From: Hyparrhenia diplandra
Lineage: Eukaryota; Streptophyta; Magnoliopsida; Poales; Poaceae
Assembly (NCBI GenBank): GCA_015847255.1
Contig: JADLZK010008231.1
Coordinates: 248,001-312,000, forward strand
Direction: 5' to 3'
DNA length: 64,000 bases
Shown: positions 32,201 to 43,142 of the stretch, one piece after another
Numbering within the stretch: position 1 is the first letter of the stretch
How the letters are laid out: every line of letters begins with the position of its first letter
The notes under the pieces: model-generated
Databases searched by the model: none
Told to the model about the DNA's origin: nothing
Seen by the model: only the letters and a program-made list of their open reading frames with translations
Made by a program: the position numbers and the translations under genes

Positions 32201-33513
32201 TGTTAGCGGTCGTTATCTACCATTTTATACCACTAACTCATGACTATTTATAAAGAAAAACTATACACTTGTACCAAGATTTCCCTTACTACTAACCTAG
32301 TTCCACATGTATTCCAAGAAAAGATGTTTTGCAGGTCCAAACGTGGAATTAGGTAAAAATAAGCCAAACAAGATGGGAAGCGCACTACAGAATCACACTT
32401 TGTCCAAGGGAGGACAAACATGCCACATCCATGCGAATCGGGCGTTGCACCACCGGGGACGCAACCTACACTAGCCCGTAAGCCCAACAAATAAGGACGG
32501 TCGTGAAACGAGGCCAGGCCGGGCGCTGCCGGACCCTCAGGCGCGCGCACGCCCGGGTGGAGGCGGGTTCAAGCTGAAATTCGAACTACTTAATTCTCTC
32601 GGGACTCAAGCGCGGTTGCATGTGGTGGAAATTCGAACTCCGTGATAAAACCCGCCAAAACCGACCTGAGATGCCTACTTAAGGGCCCTCACTCCCCCTC
32701 CTCTTGATATCACATTCACTCTTGATTCCTTCATTCCCACCTTTTGTTACACACTAGAGAAGAGGAGAAGAATCATTTTCATAGTTAGAAGGGAGTGAGA
32801 GAGGGAAAGAAGTGTGGAGAAGAGAGGAGTAGCGACCCCTCTACTTCTTGTACATCAGGCTTCGCCTATGTATAGTTGGTGGACGGAGTGCCAAACCTGT
32901 CAGCTCCCGCCTCCACACTTGTACCTCTATGGATCATCCTACTACTTTGAGTAAGAGATTCGTGTTCTACTACTAGTTATTATCATTAAGTTCAAGTTAT
33001 TACTCTCTTTATAAGTTTATGGGTTCGTTGTTCGCCTCTTTGGTGGATGCTCTAGTAGAGGACTCCTAATAAAGACGGATGTTCCTGGCCAACGCTAGAG
33101 TAGTGGCAAATAGCGTGGACGTGGTGTCTAAGCTATAAGTCACCCTTGTTTGCTGTGCAACCCACGGTAGTGAGGTAGGCGACAGGTGGTGACAGCCCTG
33201 TTCATCCCTTGTACTCCTCCACGTCCGGTTGCGGAGTAGAGCTAGAGGCCGGCATCACTTGGCAGACCAGGTGCGATCCGGTACCTGAAGTAAACTTGTA
33301 GAGGTGAAGGTAACCTGACTTAGGTTAACAATTGTAGTAGAGCCTCAATACCCAAGTCTACCTTCTCCATCCTCCTCTTGGTAGCTAGCTAGAACAGACT
33401 TAATGCCCGTTCCCTGTGGAAAATACGATACCCTGAATACTTTCGAGTGAAGTGCTACAACGGTACTTTCCGTGCGCTTGCGGACTTATCTGCTACGCTA
33501 AGAAATACCAACA
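32201..33513 (+). repeat. 3' LTR of the Athila-like element
   Basis: 1313 bases from TGTTAGCGGTCGTTATC to AAATACCAACA, followed by GAGAG, the second copy of the target duplication. Compared with the 5' LTR, the first base change (TGTTGG to TGTTAG) already lies in the terminal repeat. Confidence 0.93.
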
Positions 33514-34895
33514 GAGAGGCAGGCTACTATGGCTGTGGTGCACCGACTTGCTCCCCCGACTCCTGAACTTCCTCCTTTGGTACACTATGGGATCCTTAGC
33601 AACTGTTTCCTCAATCTCTGTCCTAACAATCACCTCTTCACTCCCTCTAGCAATCACCTCCTCATTCTTATCACCAATCATCTCTACATTCTCAATCACC
33701 TCTTCATTCTCATGATCATCGGTTCTCATATCCACAACATCCAGATTCCCTACCTCTTGGGTGGTCTCAGATACACCCACTAGACACGAGATAGCACCAA
33801 CAATCACTTCCCTTTGAGCAGCACCTTTATCCTATACACAACCGCTCTCCCCCTCTCTACTGTCACCCTTAGTGACTGAAGAGAATTCCCCCAAGAATGG
33901 ATCAAGATCCCATGATTTTGTGTAGTATGGCTCAAACTCACAAAATGTCACATCCATACTCACAAACAATTTCATTTCAACAGGGTCCCAACACTTATAA
34001 CCCTTTTGTGTTGAGGAGTATCCAACAAAAACACACTTCACCGCCTGAGGATCGAACTTTGCAACTGAAGGTCTATGGTCCCCCGACAATGCAAGCACAA
34101 CCAAATACCTTAATTAGGGGTACTTTAAACTCTTGTTATCCCAAAGAACACTCGGTGGGTGACTTCAAGACAAGAATCCTAGGCGGCATACGATTAATTA
34201 AATATGTATTTGTTAACACCGCTCCACTCCAAAGATATTTAAGCACATTCATCTAGACATCATTGACCTTGCTACCTCCAACAAGTGTCTATTCTTCCTC
34301 TTAGCTACACCATTCGGGATGGGGTATTAGGATAGGTAGTTTGATGTATAATCCCATGATCCGAAAGATATGCCTCAAACTCACCGTTAACATACTCCTT
34401 TCCATTATCAATTTGGATAATCTTAATTCTAGCATTGAACTGATTTGCAACTAACTTTTGAAAGTCTTGAAAACACCAAAGGACCTCATGCTTACCCCTA
34501 AGCATGTAAATCCATGTCATATGGGTATAACAGTCAATAAAAGTAACAAACCACTTATATCCACTCAAGGATGTCACTGAGCAGGGACCCCAAACATCAG
34601 AATGTATTAACATAAAAGGTTCACAACTACGTAGACCAATACTAGGATATGTTGATATTGTATGCTTCCCAAGTTCACAAGCATCACATAGAAGTTTGGT
34701 CTTATCCACATCCTTAAAAACATCATGATATACTTTACTTAAGCTTTCAAAAGGCATATGTCCTAACCGACGATGAAGCAAGAAGATCTCCCTTTCTTGT
34801 GCTCCAACACCTGCTGTCAATGCTGACTCTGCTTGGTTGATGAACCACAACCCATTATGCCTGACCCAGTCCCAATCACTCTCCCCGTCCTCTTC
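33514..34895 (-). pseudogene. Ty1/copia integrase (5' half of the split copia element)
   Basis: Minus-strand reading from 34895 downwards gives the integrase: LHRRLGHMPFESLSKVYHDV with LCDACELGKHT (HHCC zinc finger), HSDVWGPCSVTSLSGYKWFV (catalytic Asp), and IKIIQIDNGKEYVNGEFEAY (second Asp). Then, in another frame, VGYSSTQKGYKCWDPVEMKL, FVSMDVTFCE and a C-terminal VYQRRK. It joins across the gypsy insertion to the copia spacer at 23832. Typical order for Ty1/copia is protease, integrase, RT, RNase H, as seen here. Frameshifts near 34250 and 33830 break it. Confidence 0.9.
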
Positions 34896-34897
34896 TC

Positions 34898-35191
34898 CTA
34901 AAAGATACAAAGATTTTCATCAAATGTAACAATGCATTTGAATTGATCAACAAGTGAACTGATAGAGAGGAGATTGACTAGGAATGAAGGAACATGCAAA
35001 ACATATGATAAACAAAGGGATGGGGTACACTCTATAGATCCTACACCATGAATGGGTTGAGAAGTACCTTTAGCAGTTTGAATAGTTTCAGAATAGGAAT
35101 GTGGAGTGTAAGTTTTAAAAGAACTAGATATGCCTATGACATGCTTAGAAGCTCCTGAATCAATGACCCATTCTATATTATGCCTACACAT
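34898..35191 (-). pseudogene. Ty1/copia protease
   Basis: The frame contains WVIDSGASKHVIG, the copia retropepsin active site D-S-G-A-S-x-H, followed by VLHVPSFLVNLLSISSLVDQ, the conserved downstream motif. It runs into the GAG_pre-integrase segment of the next frame. It would have cleaved the Gag-Pol polyprotein in the particle. Confidence 0.88.
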
Positions 35192-35354
35192 GGATGCAAG
35201 TGCCTATGCCTGAATACCTTTGCCCAAGTGGGCATAGTTGGCAAAGTTACCAAAGTGATTTGGAGGTGGTAATCACGTAAACCATTTGAAGTGGATTTGG
35301 AGATCTCAGATGCTTTACTCTTCTCGCCATTGTTCCCTTTGCTTGACTTGTTAC

Positions 35355-35590
35355 CTAGTCAAGGTAAGAGAGGAACATCCTCTCGTGGTACCGATCTTCG
35401 ACTTGAGAACCACTCTCCAAGGAAGCAACATTGGCTAGAGGACCACCATGGCCTCTGCCACGACCCCCAGTACGACCTCCTCCATGGCCACCACGTCCAC
35501 CTCCTTGATCACCACAAGCACCACCACAACCTCCACGAGTTCCACTCCTACCACCATAGTTCTTAGGAAGAGGACAACTGTAGCTCAAGT
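35355..35590 (-). pseudogene. Ty1/copia gag C-terminus, truncated
   Basis: A Gly/Arg-rich stretch (GGRGGHGGGRTGGRGRGHGG) lies just upstream of protease, as in many plant copia Gag proteins, with a possible remnant of the zinc knuckle (YSCPLPKNYGG) at the start. The rest of gag and the 5' LTR are missing; the reading breaks at about 35590, where a gypsy RNase H fragment begins on the other strand. Confidence 0.65.
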
Positions 35591-35634
35591 GTATCATCCA
35601 AACAAACACAAATGTTGTTGCAGATGCTCTTATT

Positions 35635-35921
35635 TAGGGATATGAAATCGTATCGGATTTAGACGAATACTAGTGATCTTGTGTTATGTTCAATATCTCA
35701 TATTCTAACCCATAATTTCTCTCTAATCTTGCACCCACATTTGGATCATACAAATGTTGATATCTACCTCAGATATGTATTAGAAATCTAATATTGGGTA
35801 TTTGGATTCATATACTATCAGACACTAAATGTTTGAAATCAACTAGTAATAATAAATGCAAGGTTTTGACATTTTTGAGATAGGTGGATATCAGGGAATA
35901 TCCATCCCATTTTCGTCCCTA
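35635..35921. mobile_element. hAT-type MITE inserted in the gypsy RNase H end
   Basis: 287 bases with imperfect terminal inverted repeats TAGGGATATGAAATCG and CATTTTCGTCCCTA. An 8-base target duplication flanks it: CTCTTATT (35627-35634) and CTCTTAGT (35922-35929), 7 of 8 alike. Removing it restores the gypsy reading VADALSRTYV exactly, which proves the borders. No coding capacity. Confidence 0.85.
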
Positions 35922-35929
35922 CTCTTAGT

Positions 35930-37533
35930 AGGACCTATGTTCCTAAAGCATTCATGACATTGATGGATGGCCACGTGAGTTTTTCTCTTTGCTATGCTGG
36001 TGATGCATGTGAGGAGATCCAATTTTTTATTCAGTCACCATGGCATGAGAAGGTGAGATGGTTTAGTTGTAAGATATTACTCTAGGGCACTCACAAGTGC
36101 TTTGAGGTGGGTAAACCCCGTGAGTTTAGTATGGAGGTCAATGACACTATTTATTTTAGAGGTCATCTATGTGATCCACCAAAAAGCTAGGTGAATTTGG
36201 ATATTTTGAAGGAAGCTCATCGCACTGGTATATGGTATATCCAAGTGAGACTAAGATGTATCAAGACTTGAAGCAATATTTTTGGTGGAAGTGGATGAAA
36301 GTTGATATTGCTAAGTATGTGGTTTTATGTGGAATTTGTCGAACGTGAAGGCCGAGTAACGAAGGTTGGCTAGGTTGTTAAAAACATTGGAGCTCCCTGA
36401 GGGGAAATCAAAGAATATTACAATGGATTTATAGTTGGATTGCCTCGCTCGCCTAGACTCAAAAGGTGCTATTTGGGTTGCCATCGATATGCTTACAAAG
36501 CAGCTTACTTCATTCCAATGAAGACTACATATTTAGCTCTAGGTTTGGTTCTGTTGTATGTCAGGAGTCTGTGAGGCTGTATGGTGTGCCTAAGTCTATT
36601 GTGTCAAATCAAGACTCTTTGTCTATGTATAATTTTTGGAGAAGTCTACGAGTAGTTTGGGCATGAATATTTGATATTAGTCTTTGCTTTCCATCCTCAA
36701 ACAGATGGTCGGTCCCGAGCATGGTATTCAGACCTTGGAGGACATGTTCATGTCTATATGTGCTTTCATGGAAGGGAAGTTGGGAAGAACACTTGTCTTT
36801 GGCGGAATTTGCTTACAATGATGGTTATCATGCTAGATTTTGGATGGTTCCATACAAAGTATTATATGATTGTAGATGTATTTCTCCTTTTTGCGAGGAT
36901 GTTGTTAGTAAGCGCTCCATGGTTGGTTTGTTTGGGTAGGATAGAGTCTTGAAATAGTACATGAAGTTCCACAAAACTTGTTGCTCAGAGTTGGTAGAAG
37001 AGCTATGCAACAGTCAGATTTAAGGCTTTAGTTTGAAGTAGGAGATGAGATGTTCTTGAAGATTAAGGAATTGTTCATTTTGGTACCAAAGGGAAGCTTA
37101 GCTCAAGGTATAGCAGACCTTATATCATTTATCACTCATGTTGGCGCTTTGGCATGTTGGTTGCAGTTGTGGAGTCTTATGGTAGTAATAAACCTCGATG
37201 TTTCCTGCCACAATGTTGAGGAAAATACTTGAAAGACCGACAGCAGAAGATGGAAGCTAAGCTAGTGACCATAAAACAAGACCTGAGGATTGAATAATGT
37301 CGAGTGTAAATATTTGAGTTCTCCTTGTGTGTGATGTTCAAAGCGACAATCAAATATGTCAATATATTATGAGCAAGTCACACTCATAGCCAGACGGTCA
37401 TCTGCCCAAGAGGTATGCAGAGCTCTTCGAGTCAGATAAGTGATTTTCTTTCAGCACGTGTGGTTCAATTGTTGTTTGTTGAATAACTGTGCTTGGAAGA
37501 ATTCGGGGACGAATTCCCTAAAGGAGGGGAGAA
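35930..37533 (+). pseudogene. Degenerate integrase of the Tekay-like element
   Basis: Broken frames show YAGDACEEIQFFIQSPWHEK, LKQYFWWKWMKVDIAKYVVL-type text near 36270-36330, and AYKAAYFIPMKTTYLA near 36500-36535. A SIVSNQDSL segment follows near 36595-36625 (SDRD expected) and VFAFHPQTDGRSRA near 36680-36720 (TDGQSERT expected, with the catalytic Glu lost). LAEFAYNDGYHA follows near 36800-36830. Stops occur throughout. The 3' end GAATTCGGGGACGAATTCCC plus GGAGGGGAGA is the usual region just before the LTR, including the polypurine tract. Confidence 0.78.
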
Positions 37534-39583
37534 TGTAATACCCCAAAAATGCATACCACTAATATGGATTTTTAGATGGATCAAGTGTATTTTTAGCAAT
37601 AGTTGACTAGACTTAAGGAGAGACCCAAAAATTTAAATCTTGATCTAATGCTCGGATTGGCGATCTGAGGTCATGGATGCGTAGATCTCGTCGAATGCTT
37701 TCCGTTTGGCTAGTCACATGTATTATTCGGAATTTGGATGACAAACTTGGTTAAGTTGCGAAGGCGGAAGATGAGGGAAAAAAACAGGTGCTACAGTAGT
37801 CGCGAGATGCTACAGTAACTGCGTCCCTTCTCTATTCCTTTTCCCCATCGTGGTCTAGCATGGCATGCCTTTGCAAATCCTGGCCAGCAGCCCACACCGT
37901 TCCCATCTCTGTTCCATGCAAAATAGAAAAAAAGGAGACATCACAAGGGAGGAGAAGGAAGGGGAGATTAGGGATTCACCGCCGTTGTTCATCGCGTCTG
38001 TTCTTCCCAAAGACTGTTTCGGTGCCATCTCATCTCTCAGTTTTTGGCCTCAATTTCTTGTTCCCTTACTATCCATGATGGCTACCCTACGTGTGATGTA
38101 GATCGAAATTACGGTCCAATCATATCCGGTGTAGATCGCCATGAGGAGAGGAGAAAGGAAGGAAGATGTGGATTGATGGGGATTTGTTGTGGTTCTCGCT
38201 GCAGTTTCCCAAGGTGAGGTGCAAAGCCTAATCTACTTCTTTGGATCGATTTTTATGGATCGAATCATTGAATTAGGAGGGGGTATAGTTGGAGGAATTC
38301 ACGAAATTCTCGAAATTAATTTTCATCCATGTTCTGAAATTTCGCCAGACTATACAGTTCCTGTTCATCACTGTTTTTGGGTATCTTAATGGCCTTAATA
38401 AATTTTGCCAATGTTAAAACATTTGTAGAGGACTTCAATACCTTTCATATGAGACTAGAATCACACTCATAGCCTCTGTAGCTTTGGAGATATGGTGTTT
38501 CTAAGAAGGCTGATTTGCAGTGATAAAAATCTGGACAGTTTTACATCTATCCAATTTGTGGCTCTCATAATGGAGGAATTTGAACTTGTGATCTAAATGA
38601 GAGTTGTAGAGTTTTTCTTAATCTTTCTGGATTGTTAGAGAACATGATTTTTGGACAATATATCTCCACTTTTGAATTTTACAAGCTTGCTGTCCTTTTT
38701 TTGACTGACAGAAAGTTCAGTTAAGATATGAAGATGTTTATGCTATTTTGGAGACTTCTTATGCCAAATTTTATAATACCAAAGTTGTAGATAAAGGAAT
38801 TCTCTATGATCTGGTGTATTTTGCGTATTTATTATGGTATGGTTGTTTGTCTATGAAAAAGATAAGGATCAGTGCTGCTGTTACGATCGGTAGCGACATG
38901 GTAGATGTCTCAATAGCGGGGTTGGGACCCTTTATGGTGTAACTTGCTTTCTTGATTTGTTTGTATGATGGAATTGGTATTGAGATATACTTGTGTTCAG
39001 GTGGTGTGCCTTCGCATCGTGCTTAGCTCTTTCTATTGATCTTGGGTGAAGGCAAGTAAACGTGGCGTCGTGGTCCACATGCTTTAGCTTTGTTGTTTGA
39101 ATTGCCTCCATTAAATTTCAGTTTCTCACACTAGCCAGATAATTTGAAATTGAAGTTATTGATTTACTTTGACGTATGATATTTTTTTCATAGCTTGTGG
39201 TATTAATTGTGAGGTGTATATGAAGTATGGGAAGTGCACACATTGCAACATTTGCATTTGCACTCCTTCTGTTGGTATGCGTTGGAAGAAACCGTAGCCA
39301 AATTGGTGCGGTAAGTATCGGTACAGCAACGCACATTGATGAGCATTGTGGTTACAGCCTTCACTCCCTTTTGTTGGGTTGTGTGGGTAGAAGTAAACGT
39401 GGCGTCGTGGTCCACATGCTTTACTTGTAACTGTAATTAGGTTTGAGGATCCTTCGTATGTAATCGTAGAAGATTTAATTTTATGCTCAATCTAGATGTC
39501 ATGGTTTTGCTTCCGCGTACTCCGTAGTTGTGTAGTGTGGTAACTCTCCAGAGGATTGTTGTGTTTTCTTCTAGAGTGTTACA
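37534..39583 (+). repeat. 3' LTR of the Tekay-like element
   Basis: Begins TGTAATACCCCAAAAATGCA right after the purine tract and ends AGAGTGTTACA, so the ends mirror each other (TGTAA.../...TTACA). Length 2050. The motif TGCTACAGTAGTCGCGAGATG occupies about 37791-37811 with a second GCTACAGTA soon after. A 33-base block (AAGTAAACGTGGCG...) is exactly repeated at 39054-39086 and 39391-39423. Confidence 0.75.
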
Positions 39584-39589
39584 TTGATA

Positions 39590-40080
39590 ATTTTCTTCCC
39601 GTCAATCATCTTGTTCCTAAACTGACAATGTAGCTCATGGAGATCACAGAAAGCCCCAATATCTGGATTGACATTTTGACTTCGGACAGCCTAGATAAAC
39701 ACTAATAATCTGACAATTGCATTTGGGGTTAAGTCATGCATCTCAATGTTATAGGCCTTCAAAACATCTTCGATGAAATCTTGACAGGGGAAGCAAAGCC
39801 CAGCAATAAATTGATCTTTGAAAACAACGCATTCATGTGCTTTTGGCTTCGGAACAGTCTCTGATGGATCTAGAACTCGAATTTGATCCATTTCAATCAT
39901 TCTAGACTCAAAGATTGATAATCAGAACCATCCATAAGAGTTGCTCCAAAATTCAAAGAAATTGTGTCATCTCCTACCAACTCGGAAGCAGACACATCAC
40001 TCAAACCTTCATCATCAGATTTTGATTTAAGCTCTTCAGATTCTTCGTGGGGAACCAACAATATCCTGCTGATCCGCCAT
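39590..40080 (-). pseudogene. Antisense Transposase_28-like gene of an LTR element, broken
   Basis: On the minus strand an ATG at 40080 (MADQQDIVGS) opens an acidic segment. After frame changes come VFKDQFIAGLCFPCQDFIED, AYNIEMHDLTPNAIVRLLVF and, after a stop, NPDIGAFCDLHELHCQFRNK. This matches the family called putative gypsy-type transposon (Transposase_28, PF04195 from memory), found inside grass LTR elements. Function is unknown. A TATA box lies about 215 bases upstream on the same strand. The gene runs opposite to the LTR at 40442-40988. It is cut at its 3' end by the Tekay-like LTR. Confidence 0.68.
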
Positions 40081-40294
40081 CAACAAAAAACCAAAATCAA
40101 AACTTTGTAAAAAAAAGGGAAAGTAAAATATACAGTTAACTTCGATAGAAAGTTTACCTCAAGAGCAAATGAAAGATCTTCAGAACGATTCTGATCAAAG
40201 TTAGCTTCATCGAAAAGTTGACTTCGCTAAAAGAGGAAAAATTGCAAAAAGTTCTCCCCTCTTGCCAGAGATAAGAAAAGGGGGGGTGGGGTGC

Positions 40295-40302
40295 TATTTA
40301 TA
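40295..40302 (-). promoter_or_regulatory. TATA box of the antisense gene
   Basis: On the minus strand GGGCTATAAATAGCACC, a strong plant TATA context, points towards the ATG at 40080. No other use is evident in this place. Confidence 0.55.
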
Positions 40303-40441
40303 GCCCTGGGGTCACACGGTCAAACTAGCCGAAAAAAAGTCCAACTTCAAAGTTCAAGATGACGTTTCTAGATCTCAGTTTTTATAAAAACTTTCGTGGG
40401 TTTCATGCCTTTGAAGTCGGCCTTCGCCCACGAGGGGCTGC

Positions 40442-40988
40442 TGTTGGGATATAACCGTTCCAAAACATTTGTCCTAAAACTTTAAAGTTGCAGATAAAAC
40501 TTCTCGACACCGAAGAGGAAAAGTGGAAGAGTGGAGCGAAGTTGACTCCGCTCAGAAAAGTGACGTCGCATGGAAGCGAAGGCATTAGCCGCATGACGGT
40601 AGAGAAGACAACAATATCTTCTGAACTTTATTATGAAGCAAAGGTTCAAGCGAAGTCGGCGAAGACAACTTCGCTAGAAGCAAGAGTCCTGAAGGATTGC
40701 GGGGTAAAGATTCAAGCGGAGATGGCGACAACAGCTTAGCTAAAGTAGAAGTTTTGAGAAGTAGTAGGAAATCTCAAATGTAAAGTTTACTTTTCACATG
40801 AATACGATGTCGGGGGACCCCTATAAATACCGACGACACCCCTGTAAAAGTGATGTTGAATGGTTGCTTTGTAACCAAGTTCCGACCATAATACATTGCT
40901 GTGTTGATTCAATACACAACACGTAGCTGCTTTTTATAGAACAAATTTAACTATCCTATTACTAACCTGGACCAGTACAACCATGACA
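40442..40988 (+). repeat. LTR of the element carrying the antisense gene
   Basis: Starts TGTTGGGATATAACCGTTCC after a purine-rich ACGAGGGGCTGC, contains CCCCTATAAATACCG at about 40828-40842 as promoter, and appears to end CCATGACA. The following GGGTATCAGGGC resembles a primer site (TGGTATCAGAGC), so it might be a 5' LTR rather than a 3' LTR. Right end and role are uncertain; no partner LTR is present. Confidence 0.55.
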
Positions 40989-41019
40989 GGGTATCAGGGC
41001 AAATGGAAGGTCACTGTAC

Positions 41020-41096
41020 CTTGGGAGCTAGTACACGATGCTTCAGCTCACTGCAAATTTGCTGGGACATGTACGTGACCTGTTGTTCCCATTCGT
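41020..41096 (-). CDS. Candidate 77-base internal exon of an unidentified gene
   Basis: On the minus strand, TTGGTTCAG precedes and AAG|GTACAG follows, giving good acceptor and donor sites. The enclosed frame is fully open with 25 complete codons (EWEQQVTYMSQQICSELKHR, then VLAPK), amphipathic and helix-like. I do not recognise the protein. The next exon on its 3' side would fall in the LTR that ends at 40988, so the gene would be broken, and upstream exons were not found. It could be part of the gene whose start may lie near 58.7 kb. Confidence 0.4.
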
Positions 41097-41892
41097 CTGA
41101 ACCAAGAGCAAACATGAGCAAATAGGTACATCAGGTGGGCACACACCAGTACACTCCACATAAACACGACCTGGACTCTGGGATACCTTGTGTTTCCCTA
41201 TTTGTTACATCAATCTAATCCTACACTATATGAATATGAATAAGTGAAAAGCTAAGAAGATAATAAGAGTCCAAAAATCTGTGAAGCAGTAAGCGTATAT
41301 TGCAGTAAAACAGAAATAGATTCAATCACGTTAGTAAACCGTGGGATCAACGCTGCTATGTTTCGAGAACATGAAAAGCATAAAAGTAATCTACATTTTC
41401 AGTCAGCGGGGATGGCATTATTCAAAAACCTAAAATATGCAAAGATCATACAAATACGTGGGAAACTCATACAAAACAGGGGCACATATACATATTCGAA
41501 GTTGTTCCAAAATTGGAACTTGGTCATGCTCTACACTAAATTAGGTAGGTTATGAAAAATAGTAATCTCTAACTGCTTGGAATGCATTAAAAACATGAGG
41601 GGAAAACCGACACTTAATTGTACAATGGCTGATTGGAACCTAATTTGCGTGGCTTCATTCCAATGTCTGCACATAGTAGAAATGACTATGCTTATGCTAG
41701 CATTTGTGTAAGGCGTGCAGAAAATTTGCAGCACAATCTCATAATGCTAGGCTGACCATTCCGAATGAATCATAAGAGACCTAAAGCAAAGAAAGATTGC
41801 AATGTAGTTTAAAAATTTATACTGTAAACATCATAGTAGGCCTATGTAACTAGAAGAATTAGGGAAATGAGTTCAAACGGAAGATAAAAATC
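41097..41892. other. AT-rich DNA left of the large Tat-type element
   Basis: Intron-like composition, with no supported exon on either strand. The right end GGTTG (41893-41897) is the target duplication of the neighbouring element. Confidence 0.35.
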
Positions 41893-41897
41893 GGTTG

Positions 41898-43095
41898 TGT
41901 CGGGTACCATAATCGGGGGTACCCAAAGCACTCTGCTAATGAAGAAGCTCTCTCCTAAACCAGGCAAGACGTAAGGACCCCAAAGTCCTAAAATACCGAA
42001 GGCACTACGGGCCCGCAATGAGCCCGCGGCTCGCCCGAGGGCACCTCAACCCGAGAGGACAATTAAGATTCGTCCGAGCCCCCCTCGGCTCGTACAAGAG
42101 GTTTCCGATTCGCCCGAGGCCCCTCGACACTTGGCGGCTGTTCGGATTCGCCCAAGAGGTCATTGGCGAACGCCTCGACAATATGCCCTCGACCAACAGA
42201 CCCGACAGGAAGACATGCGCATTAAATGCACTCTGGCACCCTCAATCCCCCGGCAGCAACGCCGGATTCTCATAAGACTCGACAAGACCGATGTCAAATC
42301 CCACCTTACCGTAATGATTACGCCTCGGGGCAGGTCAACCGGCATTGTTCTCCCCACGTTGAGTGTTGTTTCAACCACCACAATAAGGACCCTCTGCTAT
42401 GTCAACTCATGTTTCCATACTGGCACCCCTAGGATGGGGAGGCAAGTACATCGAGATACCCTCAAACACTGTTCCCAAGAGCCTCGAACGCCACTGTAGC
42501 GCCCCTCAGGCATTGTGGCTACGGCGGTCTCAAGGCCTCAGGCCCGGGGTTCAGATCCCGTCTGAGACTCCCTCAGGGATTGTTCACCCTCGCCACGTGA
42601 TGGCCACGTCGTCCCACCGGAGCGAGCACCTCCTTCTACATCACCGCAAGACATGGAGTACAACCACCACGCCTCGCCCACGTCGCTACATAGAAAGCCC
42701 ACGGGGGGCTCGAGTGCGTCGCCGGTTGGGAGAACGACATGTAACTAGTGTGCCTCCCTTGATGCCTATAAAAGGGAGGGCCTGGGTAGATACGGGGGCA
42801 AGTCAACACACACACTCTCTAGCTTGACCCCATGCGATATTGGCAATAGACTGAACCAAACACCAAACCTCTCACCGAGACTTGGGACACGCTCCCTCTC
42901 TCCACCCACTTGTACCCCCTACTACGAGCACCCCGGTGCAAGATGATACAACTCTTCCTCACACTGGACGTAGGGCATCCCTCGGCTGAATCCAAAGTAT
43001 AAACCCTTTGTGTCATTCTTGCCCCACCATCCGGATTAGGGAACGCGCAGCATTACATCACTAGTTGGTTAGGTCCTCGGATCAAAACACCGATA
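41898..43095 (+). repeat. 5' LTR of the large Tat-type element
   Basis: Starts TGTCGGGTACCATAATCGGG; ends AAAACACCGATA, a one-base change from the CCGACA end of its partner. Promoter TATA: CCTATAAAAGGGAGGGCC at about 42767-42784, present also in the 3' LTR near 56449. The LTRs differ by many substitutions and small indels. Confidence 0.9.
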
Positions 43096-43115
43096 GTTGG
43101 GGCGCCGTAGGTAGC
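43096..43115 (+). other. Probable primer binding site of the Tat-type element
   Basis: GTTGGGGCGCCGTAGGTAGC follows the LTR directly. The GGCGCCGT core is similar to the primer site of the Athila-like element but is less regular. Confidence 0.55.
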
Positions 43116-43142
43116 TACGCATTAATAGTTTCGGAGACTCGG

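Larger units (their letters stand above)
23833..33513 (+). mobile_element. Complete Athila-like Ty3/gypsy retrotransposon (9681 bases, TSD GAGAG)
   Basis: Two LTRs (23833-25149 and 32201-33513) bound gag, protease, RT, RNase H, integrase and a third ORF. The 5-base target duplication GAGAG flanks it (23828-23832 and 33514-33518). It split a copia element whose reading resumes on both sides, so it is the younger insertion. The gag core and the long region downstream of pol resemble the Athila/Tat branch; I favour Athila because of the gag motif, the primer site and the extra ORF. Coding parts are broken, so it is now non-autonomous. Confidence 0.93.
35590..39583 (+). mobile_element. 3' part of a Tekay-like Ty3/gypsy element
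   Basis: The fragment begins at the end of RNase H (YHPNKHNVVADALSR once a one-base insertion is allowed), runs through degenerate integrase, and ends in a 2050-base LTR. The left part was lost at the copia junction. The LTR start (TGTAATACCCC), LTR length and GCTACAGTA words are like Tekay/del-type elements; lineage is inference. Confidence 0.78.

Noticed and set aside
37534..39583. Possible host gene suggested by small frames in 37860-38390 and 39227-39430
   Set aside because: The segment has matching TGTAA/TTACA LTR ends and follows a gypsy integrase and purine tract, so it is an LTR; the frames show no domain.
42005..42827. Open frames on both strands near the start of the large element
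   Set aside because: They lie within the 5' LTR and recur in the 3' LTR without frame conservation.
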